Below are positions 24,673 through 37,158 of a DNA stretch of 64,000 nucleotides, in pieces (position 1 is the stretch's first letter; each line of letters begins with the position of its first letter). A model generated the notes under the pieces. The model saw nothing but the letters and a program-made list of their open reading frames with translations. It ran no database searches and was not told the DNA's origin. This DNA comes from Glandiceps talaboti (lineage: Eukaryota > Hemichordata > Enteropneusta > Spengelidae). Made by a program: the position numbers and the translations under genes. The stretch lies in NCBI RefSeq assembly GCF_964340395.1, contig NC_135569.1:2754400-2818399 (forward strand), given 5' to 3'.

Positions 24673-27600
24673 GTGGGGACGCAACTCATCATGTTTATAT
24701 GCACGCTGTAGGTGGGAACACAGAATTATGTGTGAGAGTCACAGGCTTGACTAGACGGTATAGGTGTGAAGTTAACGTAGTACAGCATATGGTCTGTCAA
24801 GAACTAGACTATAATTACCTCTCTTTCCATCAGTGTTGTGTGCTTTGTTTTGTTCTGGGTGATTGCCGCCTTCAAGGCCAGATTTTAATCAGATTGGTTG
24901 CATTATGAAGCTCAGTATAGCACTTTGCATTGGTTCAGCCATTTGGGAATTTCCTGCAAGGGTAAATTTTGGAAACGTCAAGTGAGGTGACATTATTACA
25001 CAATCTCTTTGTCTTGATACTCTGTATTTGCTGAGACAAATTAAAGAGATGATTGTAAATGTGATGTCATCACCAGATGTTTCCCATAAGCCATTGCAGG
25101 AAATGTCCTAAATGGCCAAGTTTAAGTGCTACATGGCTTCAACTGGTTTGAATTTGAAGATGAATAAGAATTGTAATCATCCAAAATCATATTTCGTTTA
25201 GGGTCGATGATATACTGATAGCCGTAATAATTACAAGTGTTCCAAATGTATAAATAAGTCTGACAGGATGTGAATGTTTCTTTGATGCTACGGAAAATGT
25301 ACTAAGTTATCACTGTCAGTGCAAGCAATAGGGAACTTACAAATATGCCATCTTGAATGTTGCATCATGGGAAATATGATAAAATGAATCAATCAGGATT
25401 GTAAACAATTGTGTTACATTGTTTGTAAACACAACTAATTAAGTCATGGTTACCCTGACCATTGTAGGAGGTTTATTCTATTTATAGCTCCAGATTAGGT
25501 ATTAAGATAACTACAGATAATCCCATAGTCCCTTGCATCTGAGCATGCTCAGTCTGGATTGCAAGTTTCCTATTATGTGTCAGTGCCAGTGTAATATTTC
25601 TGAAGACCTGGAAAACCATTGTGTTATCTTTTAACAGAAATAACCATGAGCAAGGCTTGGAAGCAGGTTCAGCATTCTCTGCTTATTACAAAGGCAAGAA
25701 AGTGGTAGATTTATGGGGTGGTTATGCTAATGTGGAAGCTGAGGATCCATGGCAACAAGATACCATGTCAGTTGTCTATTCTACAACCAAAGGTGTTGCA
25801 GCAATATGCATAGCAGTAGCAGTTGATCAGGGTTTACTGGACTATAACCAGAAAGTGGCGTATTATTGGCCAGATTTTGCACAGAAAGGAAAGGAAAATA
25901 TTACCTTGAAACAACTTGTCAATCATGAGGTATGTATTTGTAACGATATATGAAGTAATGTATTTGTGACCATAACTACATGGGGTATGTATTTGTAACC
26001 ACACAAGGTTGGTATTCATAGCCTTGATACATGAGGTATATGCCCCTTTAATACAAAAGTAACAACACTCAAATACAGAAGTGACCACCAAGTAGACAGC
26101 TTGTATCCCTTTAATACAAAAGTAATCACCAAATAGAAAGCTTGTATCCCTTTAATATAAATGAATAACACCATATTTTATGATCAGATTTTTCACTTTA
26201 TTAAGAGATTATTTCTCTTTATGCTTTTTAGGCAGGTGTACCAGTACCCTCTGAGATTCCAACCATGGCTATGTTACAAGATTTAGACTGGTTGGGTAAA
26301 GTTCTTGCAGCATCTGAACTACAATGGGAGCCAGGTACAGCAACTGGATACCATGCTATCAATTATGGATGGCTCCTAACAGAGGTATTAAGACATGCTG
26401 ATCCCAAACATAGAACTATTGGACAGTTCTTCCAAGAAGAGATTGCTAAGCCATTTGGTAAGTAATAAATTGTAATGTCATAGATAGCATACAATGACAA
26501 TTATACTACATGTAGAATAGGTAAGGCAAAAAAAAAAAATTATCTGGCTCTGGTCAGGGTAAACTTACTAAAGTGGTGCGACGATGCAAATTTTTTTTTT
26601 TCCTATTAATTTTTTTTTTTTTTTTGGAAATACACATTTTTTTGACACTTTACATACTCTGTTCTATCATATTTATCTCTTGAAAAACTTCCTTTTTCTT
26701 CGAAGCAGTTTAGGCTTTGTATTTTAAGCAGTCTTGGCATGTAGGGTAGATTTCAGCTGCTTGTTCTCCTGATATCGGGAATAAATAAGGAATGGGAAAG
26801 CAAAAATTATCAAAAAAAAAAGGATCGACGCGAGGGTATTCAGGGCACGCGCGTGCTGACCAGAACCAGATATATATTTTTTTGGCCTAATCAAAGTTTT
26901 TTGTAAGTATTTTCACTTTAATAAAAAGCTTATAAACTCAGTTTGTGCCACTTTAAAGGTAAAGAAAAAAAATCATAAAAAAAATCATTCCAGCTGCAGG
27001 TTGTTGATGGCTTACTGCTTAGGTTGTGTCTCTCCTTGTGTCTGTATTTAAATCCCCCCAGTGGTGGCTAGGTTGGATTAGAAATTAACTAGAAGAGTGA
27101 TAGTCAGTTTGACAGGACCAAATAATACAGGTTTTCCCAGGGTATTTTGTTTTCCTCCTGCTTTAACACTAGCACACTAATTATATATGATGAAGATGTG
27201 CCAGTAATATCCAAGAAAAATCAGGGTTAGTAATGGCAATTTTGAGTGTTTTGACTCATATTTCGAACACAGCAGAATCAGTGATGTAGACACATGTTTG
27301 TGTGACATAGACGCACATTGTTGTGATGTAGAACACAGAGTATATATTCCGTATTTTTTGTTGAACCTGGCTTGTGTATGATATAATATCTTGTATCAGT
27401 TTTACTTGATGTATAAAATAACCCATGCTAATTAAAGTACACAAATTTCTCCAAACTTCAAAACTTCTTTATTTTTCTTTACAGATATTGATTTTTTTAT
27501 TGGTTTACCTAAAGAAGAAGATTACCGAGTTGCCAAACTTTTAGACAATCCATACATATTTTTGGAAATGATTCTTATTCCAGCTGTACGTCCCATGATT

Positions 27601-29645
27601 ATTAACATGTTAACTGAACCAGATGGTATACTTGTCAATGCATTGAAAAGTGATGGTGTAATGGAACCAGTAAGTACAAAGATACACTTAGATGGATTTA
27701 AAGGGGAACACCACTCCAGGAAATAAAGAAATTTTCATAAACTTTGGGTTCTGGAGAGTTATTTTATGATTTCACATCACATAATTTTCACTTGGTTGCC
27801 AAGAAAGATCAAATTTCTCACCTGTATTGTTCTTTCAGTGGAACACTATTGCATCATGGGTCTTAGCAAACATGAATATTCATTAGATGTATTCTGAATA
27901 TTCATGACTCCTAAGAGCTTATTTTCTACAGATTAATATTATTTTATTCTTGAAAACCTGTGATGTAATCACAGCCCAACATGACTTAACCCTTTCACCA
28001 CAGATTCTCACTGTTGCAGGAATTAATGTGCAGGTCAATGACAAATGGCTTATTCAATATTTGAAAAATTCTCCACATCTTTTTTCGAAATCTTTGTAGG
28101 ATTAGTAGATCAGAAAGTGAATGTAGGATTAGTAGATCAGAAAGTGAGTGTAGGATTAGTAGATCAGAAAGTGAATGTGGGATTAGTAGATCAGAAAGTG
28201 AATGTGGGATTACTAGACCAGAAAGTGAATGTAGGATTACTAGATCAGAAAGTGAATGTAGGATTACTAGATGAAGTGAATAACGAGTATCTGGGTGAAG
28301 TTTGGACAGACTTTTAGAACTTGATTTTCAGGGACATTGTTTCCCAAGGTACATTTTTCACCTAATTATATTTTTTAAAATTTATTTCAGTTTGAACGTA
28401 TAAACACTTATGCTGTTAGAGCATTGGAAATTCCTGCAGCCACTGGTATAGGTACAGCCAGAGGTTTGGCTAGACTGTACAGTATACTGGCAAATGGTGG
28501 AACATTGGAAGGGAAAAAGTTGTTGTCTAAGAAAATAGTAGAAACTTTACCAAAGTGTGATAAAAGCAAAGGTCCTGATAAGGTTCTAAAGCTGAAGTTT
28601 GGAAAACTTGGCAGGTGCACAGGTTTTCATTACCATTTCAATGCTCCAGAGGGGGTGAGTTTGTTTTACAAAACATCTTCATCACATATAATTATGCAGT
28701 GAAAATGTATTCCAAGAATGATGTACACCCCAAGTGGTATTAGAACATGATATAATGTGAACTGTTGAATTTGAAATACATAGCTGTGCAATGTTTCTTA
28801 CTCCACATTTAAAATTAACAAAGAGGTTTTGGCTGACCAAAGAATTAGCCCAGAAACTGTGCCCTTCAAGCCTATATCTGGACTAAAATGTTACAAATCT
28901 GATAATGGTCAATAATTTTGTCATGTTGCTGTGTGTCAGACTATTGGAGGTCCTTATAGGATGGGAAATGGACAATTGAAAAAGGTCTAAGCACTTTCAC
29001 TTGAGTTTCAGTGCCATGATTTTTCTTGTTTACATATTAATTTGATCATTTGCATATTTTTATCATTGTATTTTCTTGTTTGCATATTAATTTGATAATT
29101 TGCATATTTTGTCAATGTGTTTGCAATTTTCATTTGCTTCAGTGCTATTGTCACCTTGTTTACGTATTCATTTGGCATAATTTACATATATTTGCATTAA
29201 TTATTCATTGATTGGTTGATTGATTGACACAAAATGTTATTCCCCCAATATTGTTCTTCTTGAAAAGCCAAGGAAAATGAACGTTTTAACTCATATTTCC
29301 GACAGAGCAAAACTAGTGATATAGCCATGCGTTGTCGTGATATAGACGTGCGTTGTCGTGATGTAGAATGACCAGAGTATATATTCCATATTTTTTGTTC
29401 AACTTGACTTGTGCATGGTATAATATACTATATTTCCTCATTTCTATCATTTACAGGTAAATATGGACAGAGTGGTTGGTCACTTTGGACATGGTGGACA
29501 GGCAGGATTTTTTGATTACGACAACAATCTAGCGTTTGGTTACCAAGCCACCTTGTTGTCAGTTAAGGCTATGGGAGATGCACCAAGATACCAAGGACTC
29601 ATCAAGGCTTTGTATGATAGTGTCAAAAAGATTGAAAAGAAGTAG
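24222..29645 (+). CDS. Serine beta-lactamase-like protein (LACTB/esterase family), copy 1
   Basis: Six exons: 24222-24364, 25638-25929, 26232-26457, 27485-27669, 28391-28654, 29457-29645 (stop included), giving 432 aa with all GT-AG borders in phase. The family folds like class C beta-lactamases, penicillin-binding proteins and serine esterases. Seen: an N-terminal hydrophobic anchor (about residues 8-24), the SxxK nucleophile motif STTK (Ser96-Lys99), a tyrosine motif in GYHAINYG (Tyr185), and a C-terminal GHFGHGG (His379) matching the third active-site box. This resembles the animal 'beta-lactamase domain-containing protein 2' group seen in nematodes and marine invertebrates. The natural substrate is unknown; hydrolase or peptidase activity is inferred. 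AATAAA lies at 30094. The gene is intact, with a near-identical copy 1.4 kb downstream. Confidence 0.94.
24638..24671. repeat. (CTGT)n microsatellite in copy-1 intron 1
   Basis: A short CTGT tract about 20 bp after the shared sequence AGCACTTGAACTGTGGGCA. At the homologous place copy 2 carries a long ATGT/ATGC/GT tract instead. Confidence 0.95.
26520..26887. mobile_element. Inverted-repeat element (MITE) private to copy 1, intron 3
   Basis: Ends are inverted repeats built on GGCAAAAAAAA...ATCTGG and CCAGAT...TTTTTTGGCC, with CTGGTCAG/CTGACCAG further in. The uninterrupted sequence survives in copy 2 near 33570 (GAATAGTTAATCAAAG), so the insertion is younger than the gene duplication. The apparent target is about 3 bp (TAA). 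Confidence 0.8.
28095..28275. repeat. 27-bp minisatellite in copy-1 intron 4 (7 units)
   Basis: Unit GGATTAGTAGATCAGAAAG plus 8 bp, repeated about seven times. The period of nine codons leaves a frame open, but it lies between a clear donor (27670) and acceptor (28390), so I read it as intronic. Copy 2 has about four to five units at 35642-35760. Confidence 0.9.
28985..29165. repeat. AT-rich ~50-bp tandem repeat in copy-1 intron 5
   Basis: Repeated TTGTTTGCATATTAATTTGA and AATTTGCATATTTTGTCA. Copy 2 has the same array with more units at about 36630-36800. Confidence 0.8.
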
Positions 29646-29813
29646 TCATTTCTCAAAGTCGGGTTCAGATATTTTCATAGCTTTATTTGATTAAATCTGC
29701 AATAGCTATAACAGGGATATTTTAGGACATGTTTGTATACATAGAGTGATTGATGATTTATGTTGTACATGTTGAAGTATAAACCTATATAACAAGCCTA
29801 TCTACCTTGGTGT

Positions 29814-29905
29814 TCCCCTATCTCTTACTATGTGGTGACTTTACAAGAAATACCAGCTTTTATCATTTTGACTCACAACAACAAAATTTGGCTAGCACAA
29901 AATAA
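29814..29905 (+). mobile_element. Fragment of a dispersed element in copy-1 3' region
   Basis: Matches the core of the TIR elements at 58758-59023 (CCCTATCTCTTACTA, TTATCATTTTGACTCACAAC). It is absent from the copy-2 3' region, which holds different sequence at that place. Confidence 0.6.
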
Positions 29906-30997
29906 AAGGCTATTGCTGGTACTCGGAATAATTTACTGAGAGGTAACAAGAAAGTTTTATGTATGTATGATAATTTCTAGGAAAGTATTTGTGTATATTG
30001 ATTATTTTATTAATAGAGAATTCTCCGAAAAATGAAAATATGTAAATTAGTTAAACAATGATCCAAATACTGTAATGATAACTTAAAGCTATAAATAAAC
30101 AACTTATCGATTCTGTATGATAATGTGTATTTATATACAACTGCATTGCCATCTCTCATTTACACTGCACCTGCATGTGTTGTCAGGAGCAACGTGGTAT
30201 TATTGCTTTTATCCCACTCTGTAAATTCCTTCAGTGTGAATTTCCATGTTGTGCTAGCTATCCATAATGAGATTTGTTAATTTTTGTATTCAATGTTGAT
30301 ATGGAAAGCTATGTCTAAGCTCTTGTAAATTTCTTTCTGAGGGATGATCACACAAATGTCACACAAGCTTAATAAGCGAACTTCTTTCATTTAGGAGGGA
30401 GGGGGAAGAGGTCTGGCATCAATGCTTCATTTTCACACTTCTAACCAAATTTTGAAAAAAAAAACTTTCACATTTTCAATAGTAACAGCTTCTGCATTTA
30501 CTACTGAGATGTTGATAAGGTGATTAAAATTTACTTTTCGTGTGATATGCTGAGTGCTGGGTTTCCGGTATTATTGATATTTTGATGTGTTTACCAACCA
30601 TGTGTTCCAACCTTATGAACCTGATAAGGTTGGAACAATTTTTTTAGGCCTTATAATGTACATGGCAAGCTAATTGTATTATATGGTAAAGTTCACATTG
30701 GGTCCATTGTGTTGTCTCAGAATAAGAGAGAGGATTTCAAACACTTGAGAAACAAGGTTTTCTACAATTATTTGACTTTGGCAAGTCCTGTTACCAAGGT
30801 AACAATGACAATGTATACACAGACACATTGAAAGGACCTGTATTGTACTTATAGGTCACTCCTGAGTCTGCATATTGACCAATGATGTTCTAACAACCAA
30901 TAATGACTCACGTTTACCCATGTGTGACCTTTCAAGGTCCATTAACACATGTGACCTTTAACCTTTCCCCTCTACATATACCAAGTGAACAGTTAGG

Positions 30998-31489
30998 ATG
31001 TCTTTTCTACGAAGCGCTGCTTTAGTTGCGATCACTGCAATAGTAGTCACTTTTCTACCAGTTTTACTTCGTAAACAGTTACCAGTGCATGTAGATGGTA
31101 CTGTAGAACCAGGGTTTGAGGAAGTTGCACGCGTGTTCAGGTATGTATGTGTACAACTACAACTTACTAGTGGCAGTAGTGCACATTTATCATTGTTTCG
31201 CAAGATGTATGAGACACGTGAAACAGTGTGTCTCATTTCTTTGAAAAGGTTGTAGCAGGTGTATTGTTGTAATCGAATATCATATATTCATGAATACGTG
31301 TATAAATTAAATTAACATCAATCCAATGACATTTTTCAGTACAGCACTTGAACTGTGGGCAATGTATGTATGTATGTATGTATGTATGTATGTATGTATG
31401 TATGTATGTAGTATGTATGTATGTATGTATGTATGTATGTATGTATGTATGTATGCATGCATGTATGCATGCATGCATGCATGCATGCA

Positions 31490-31536
<47 letters not shown>

Positions 31537-34500
31537 ATGCATGCATGCATGCATGCATGTATGTTATGTGTGTGTGTGTGTGTGTGTATGTAAGTATGTA
31601 TGTATGTATGTATGTATGTAGATGTAATATATCTACCATTTTTGGGTATAAAATGACTGTGGATGGTGATGTACAGGTGTGTACTTATTGTCAGACATAT
31701 ATTCATAAATATATGTACAACTTTTTTTAATTCGATTATGCCAGATTTTAACAGTTCTTTATATATTTATTCATATAGAGAAATTTAGGTCAACAAGATC
31801 TTGATAGAATTTACTATAGGATAATTGCAAAAAGAAGATTGAACAATATGAATTTGTATAAATCAAAGTAGTTGCTAATTCTTTTGAATACTATTACTAT
31901 TTGATATGTAATATTTTTTACCAAACTTTTTTATATTTGTGTAAATCTTTTCTGTCACTATATAGGCTGTTTTGCCATAAATATTGTAATGTAAAGTGTA
32001 AAAATTTAAATTTGTAATAAGTTTGATTGACATTTTTTAAAAGTACAATTACCTGTACTGAAGATAATTTCTTGTCAGTACTTAATATAGTTAAGTATGT
32101 ACATGTACTCGTCATGGCATTTTGTTCAGTGAGGGATGTTTACAAATTATGTTCTAAAAAATAACTGTTTATTCAACCTTTTGAGATATGATACATATCC
32201 ACAAGTATAGAAACTGTCATCAAGGTGCTATACTTCATTTCCTATTCATAGTTAAAGGGAAATGGCACTCAGAAAAGAAATTTTTCTAAACCTTGGATTC
32301 TTGAGATTTATATCAAATTTTAAACCCCTTGTGTATATGCACATAATTACTGAGAAAACCTATGTGAACCTATTTTTCATTCATTGCTCATATTAGCCTC
32401 ACTTTGCCATGGACACGCAAATTGCCTTATAGGAGTCAGCAGACATACATAATAGCATGCAAATACAAATTTTACAAAAATGCCTTGATGACAACTAAAC
32501 AACTGCATGAACTAACATTGTCAATGCAAGCAATTTGTTTATCAATTTGCCAAGGATTTATTAATATTTTAGAAAACCTGATACGTTATCTTTTAAACAG
32601 AAATAACCATGAGCAAGGCTTGGAAGCAGGTTCAGCATTCTCTGCTTATTACAAAGGCAAGAAAGTGGTAGATTTATGGGGTGGTTATGCTAATGTGGAA
32701 GCTGAGGATCCATGGCAACAATATACTATGTCAGTTGTCTATTCTGCAACCAAAGGTGTTGCAGCAATATGCATAGCAGTAGCAGTTGATCGTGGTTTAC
32801 TGGACTATAACCAAAAAGTGGCGTATTATTGGCCAGATTTTGCACAGAAAGGAAAAGAAAATATTACCTTGAAACAACTTGTCAATCATGAGGTATGTAT
32901 TTGTAAACATAGATATATAAAGTAATAATTATTTGTAACCATAGCTACATGAGGTATGTATTTGTAACCATAGATACATGAAGTAATATATTTGTAACCA
33001 TAGCTACACAGGGTATGTATTTGTAACCATAGATACACAAGGTTGGTATTCATAAGCCTTGATACATGAGGTATATGCCCCTTTAATACAAAAGTAACCA
33101 CACTTTAATACAGGAGTAACCACCAAGTAGAAAGCTTGTATCCCTTTAATATAAATTAATACCACCATATTTCATGATCAGATTTTTCAATGAGAAGTAT
33201 TTCGCTTTATGCTTTTTAGGCAGGTGTACCCGTACCCTCTGAGACTCCAACCATAGCTATGTTACAAGATTTGGACTGGTTGGGTAAAGTTCTTGCAGCA
33301 TCTGAACTACAATGGGAGCCAGGTACAGCAACCGGATACCATGCTATCAATTATGGATGGCTCCTAACAGAGGTATTAAGACGTGCTGATCCCAAACATA
33401 GAACTATTGGACAGTTCCTCCAAGAAGAGATTGCTAAGCCATTTGGTAAGTAATAAACATAGAAGACATATGTAATTCACATAATCAATAAACTAGAATA
33501 GTTTATTAAAGACATTTGTAATATCATAGAAGACAATATACATTGACATTAACATTATACTACATGTAGAATAGTTAATCAAAGTTTTTTGTAAGTATTT
33601 TCACTTTAGTGAAAAGCTTATAAACTCAGTTTGTGCCACTTTAAAGATAAAGAAAAAACAAATATCATAAAAAAAATCATTCCAGCTGCAGGTTGTTGAT
33701 GGCTGACTGCTTAGCTTGTGTCTCTCCTACAACTGCAGTCTAGAGTTAAAGCCACCCAGTGCTGACAGGGTTGGTTTAAAAATTAACTAGAAGAGTGATA
33801 GTCAGTTTGTAGTACCAAACAATACAAGTTTTCACAGATACTTTGGCATATTTCTATGGTACTTTGTTTTCCTCCAGCTTTAACACTAGCGCACTAAGGC
33901 ACTGCTAAGTGGTTAGGCAACCATTCAATAAATTTCTTCATTTATTAGGACCAGTAAAGTGTATCATACCATGCACAAGCCAAGTTATTGTCTTTGCACA
34001 GAAAACATGGATTGTATACCCTGATCATTCTACATCAGAACAATCCATGTCTATGACACTGCTTCTGAGGTATTTGAAATAAATATCAGTCAAAACGTTC
34101 AGAATTTACATTAATTTTCTCAACTTTTTTTTATAAATTATTCTTGGAGCAGTATAATTATATATATTATTCCTCAATATTTTTCTCCATTCAACTTGAA
34201 AATACTCAGGAACTAAGATCACTTGTGAAAACAAAGGAAAATATTGAGGACTAATTAGATGTTATTCCTAATATTTTTCAGTAAAGGAAAATACAAGTGA
34301 CCTATTAAAGGGTCTAGCAACTCGTAGTGACAAGGCCCCTTAGGTCACAAGTATTTTCCGGCTGAATGAAGAAAACTATTGGAGGATAACATAATTGTTC
34401 CTGCGGCAGTAATATCGAAGAAAAACTGGGGATAATAATGGCAATTTTGAGTGTTTTGACTCATATTTTGAACACAGCAGAACCAGTGATGTAGACACAT

Positions 34501-37158
34501 GTTTGTGTGACATAGACGCACATTGTTGTGATGTAGAACACAGAGTATATATTCCATATTTTTTGTTGAACATGGCTTGTGTATGATATAATATCTCGCA
34601 TCAGTTTTACTTGATGTATGATATAACCCATGCTAATTAAAGTACACACATTTCTCTAAACTGCAAAACTTTATTTCTTTACAGATATTGATTTTTTTAT
34701 TGGTTTACCTAAAGAAGAAGATTACCGAGTTGCCAAATTGGTGGATAATCCCTACATGTTTTTTCAAATGTTTTTTATTCCATATTTACGTCCCATGATT
34801 TTTAACATGTTCACTGAACCAGATGGTTTACTTGCCAATGTATTGAAAAGTGGTAGTGAACTGGGACCAGTAAGTACAAAGATACATTTAGATAGATTAA
34901 AATTAAAGAGGAACATCACCCAAGGAAATAAAGGTATTTTCATAAACTTTGGGTTCTGGAAAGTCATTTCATGATTTCACAACACATAATTTTCACTTGG
35001 TTGCCAAGAAAGATCAAATTGAAAGTCTTTCTCACCTGTATTGTTCTTTCAGTGATACACTATTGCATCATGGGTCTTAGCAAACATGAATATTCATTAG
35101 ATGCATGCTGAATATTCATGACTTCTAAGAGCTTATTTTCTACAGATTAATATTATTTTGTTCTTGAAAACCTGTGATGTAATCACAGCCTGACATGACT
35201 TAGCCCTTTCACCACGGATTCCTGCTATTGCAGGAATGCGCAGGTCAGTGACAAATGGCTTAATATTTGAAAAATTGTCCACATCTTTTTAGGAAATTTT
35301 TGAAACAATATTTAGTACTAGTAGAGCAGTACAAATGATTATATTGTAAACTTAGAAAGGTATACACTTTGTCTTTGTTGTATAGACTGTTCATGTATTT
35401 AAAAAAATAAGACTTTTGTTTGTACATTAATTTATTTATTTTCTCTCCCAGTTATGTATGTATTTCAGTCCCCTTGATGGCTGAACCCTCTTATTGTTAT
35501 CATTCACAATGTACAATGTTGGGGTCAGGCTAGACTAGCTGTAAGCTATTTCTTGACTCCCCATTTACCCTTCTCTCTTTTGTTTTTTGTTACCATTATT
35601 TTGTAATCATTTATAATTTTTGGTAAATAAACCACTTCTTAATTAGTAGATCAGAAAGTGAATGCAGGATTAGTAGATCAGAAAGTGAATGCAGGATTAG
35701 TAGATCAGAAAGTGAATGTGGGATTAGTAGATCAGAAAGTGAATGTAGGATTACTAGATGAAGTGACTAACAAGCCTCTGGGTGAAGTTTGGACAGACTT
35801 TTAGAACTTGATTTTCAAGGACATTGTTTCCCAAGGTACATTCTTCCCTAATTATATTTGTAAATTTATTTCAGTTTGAGCGTATAAACACTTATGCTGT
35901 TAGAGCATTGGAAAGTCCTGCATCCAATGGTATAGGTACAGCCAGAGGTTTGGCTAAACTGTACAGTATACTGGCAAATGGTGGAACATTGGAAGGGGAA
36001 AAGTTGTTGTCTAAGAAAATGGTAGAAACTTTACCAAAGTGTGATAAAAGCAAAGGTCCTGATAAGGTTATAAAGCTGGAGTTTGGAAATCTTGGGCGGT
36101 GCACAGGTTTTCATTACCATTTCAATGCTCCAGAGGGGGTGAGTTTTTTTTACAAAACATCTTCATCATGTATAATTATGCAGTGAAAAAGTATTCCAAG
36201 AATGATGTACACACCACAGGCATTTGTTTCCCAAGTTATGTCTCACAATATTTCAATCAGAACACAATCAAATGTTGATAGTATCGTTAATATTGACGTA
36301 TTTAGCCTTCTATATATGAAAGGGGTAAAATCACACTTGTTTCTGTGATCGTGCAGGTTCACTTACCGCGGTGAACTGTTGAATTTGAAATACATAGCTG
36401 TGCAATGTTTCTTACTCCACATTTAAAATTAACAAAGAGGTTTTGGCTGACCAAAGAATTATCCCAGAAACTGTGCCCTTCAAGCCTATATCTGGACTAA
36501 AATGTTACAAATCTGATAATGGTCAATAATTTTGTCATGTTGCTGTGTGTCAGACTATTTGAGGTCCTTATAGGATAGGAAATGGACAATTTGAAAAAGG
36601 TCTAAGCACTTTCACATGAGTTTCAGTGCCATGACTTTTCTTGTTTGCATATTAATTTGATAATTTGCATATTTTGTCAATGCATTTTCTTGTTTGCATA
36701 TTAATTTGATAATTTGCATATTTTGTCAGTGCATTTTCGTGTTTGCATATTAATTTGATGATTTACATATTTTGTAAATGTGCTTGCAATTTTCATTTGC
36801 CTCAGTGCTATTGTTACCTTGTTTACATATTCATTTGCCATAATTTACATATATTTGCTTTAATTATTCATTGATTGTCGTGATGTAGAATGACCAGAGT
36901 ATATATTCCATATTTTTTGATCAACTTGACTCGTGCATGGTATAATATACTATATTTCCTCATTTACAGCTAAATATGGACAGAGTGGTTGGTCACTATG
37001 GACTTGGTGGACAGGCAGGATTTTTTGATTACGACAACAATCTAGCGTTTGGTTACCAAGCCACCTTGTTGTCAGTTAAGGGTATGGGAGATGCACCAAG
37101 ATACCAAGGACTCATCAAGGCTTTGTATGATAGTGTCAAGAAGATTGAAAAGGAGTAG
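30998..37158 (+). CDS. Serine beta-lactamase-like protein (LACTB/esterase family), copy 2
   Basis: Six exons of exactly the same sizes as copy 1: 30998-31140, 32601-32892, 33220-33445, 34685-34869, 35875-36138, 36970-37158, giving 432 aa. The SxxK motif is SATK (Ser96-Lys99), the tyrosine motif is unchanged, and the third box reads GHYGLGG, so its histidine (His379) is kept while the second histidine becomes leucine. Most exons differ by only a few residues from copy 1. The second half of exon 4 (about residues 240-282) differs at roughly 18 of 43 positions, nearly all replacement changes. AATAAA lies at about 37793. The gene is intact and presumably functional, and its substrate range may have diverged. 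Confidence 0.93.
31362..31620. repeat. (ATGT)n(ATGC)n(GT)n compound microsatellite in copy-2 intron 1
   Basis: A 260-bp tract of ATGT, ATGC and GT blocks arranged twice (ATGT-ATGC-GT, then ATGT-ATGC-GT again), at the site of the much shorter CTGT tract in copy 1. Confidence 0.95.
33896..34390. mobile_element. Insertion(s) private to copy-2 intron 3
   Basis: About 490 bp missing from copy 1. The stretch at 33950-34090 is an inverted, diverged version of the block at 34440-34600 (shared ATCCATGT, GATGTAGAA, GGTATACAAT). The stretch at 34155-34385 is a fold-back sequence with AATATTTTTCTCC and AGTGACAAGGCCCC, also found near 9340-9460. This looks like nested short inverted-repeat elements. Confidence 0.6.
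35290..35640 (+). mobile_element. Insertion private to copy-2 intron 4, LINE-3'-end-like
   Basis: About 350 bp absent from copy 1, inserted just before the 27-bp minisatellite. It ends in TTTGGTAAATAAACC, and its T-rich, low-coding character resembles the 3' end of a truncated non-LTR element. I see no clear target duplication. Confidence 0.4.
35642..35760. repeat. 27-bp minisatellite in copy-2 intron 4 (4-5 units)
   Basis: Same unit as 28095-28275 but fewer repeats, so unit number has changed since the duplication. Confidence 0.9.

Noticed and set aside
28045-28317. Open frame with nine-residue repeats (VGLVDQKVN) in the copy-1 lactamase-like gene
   Set aside because: It sits inside intron 4 and would break the conserved join EP to FERIN. 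Unit number also differs between copies.
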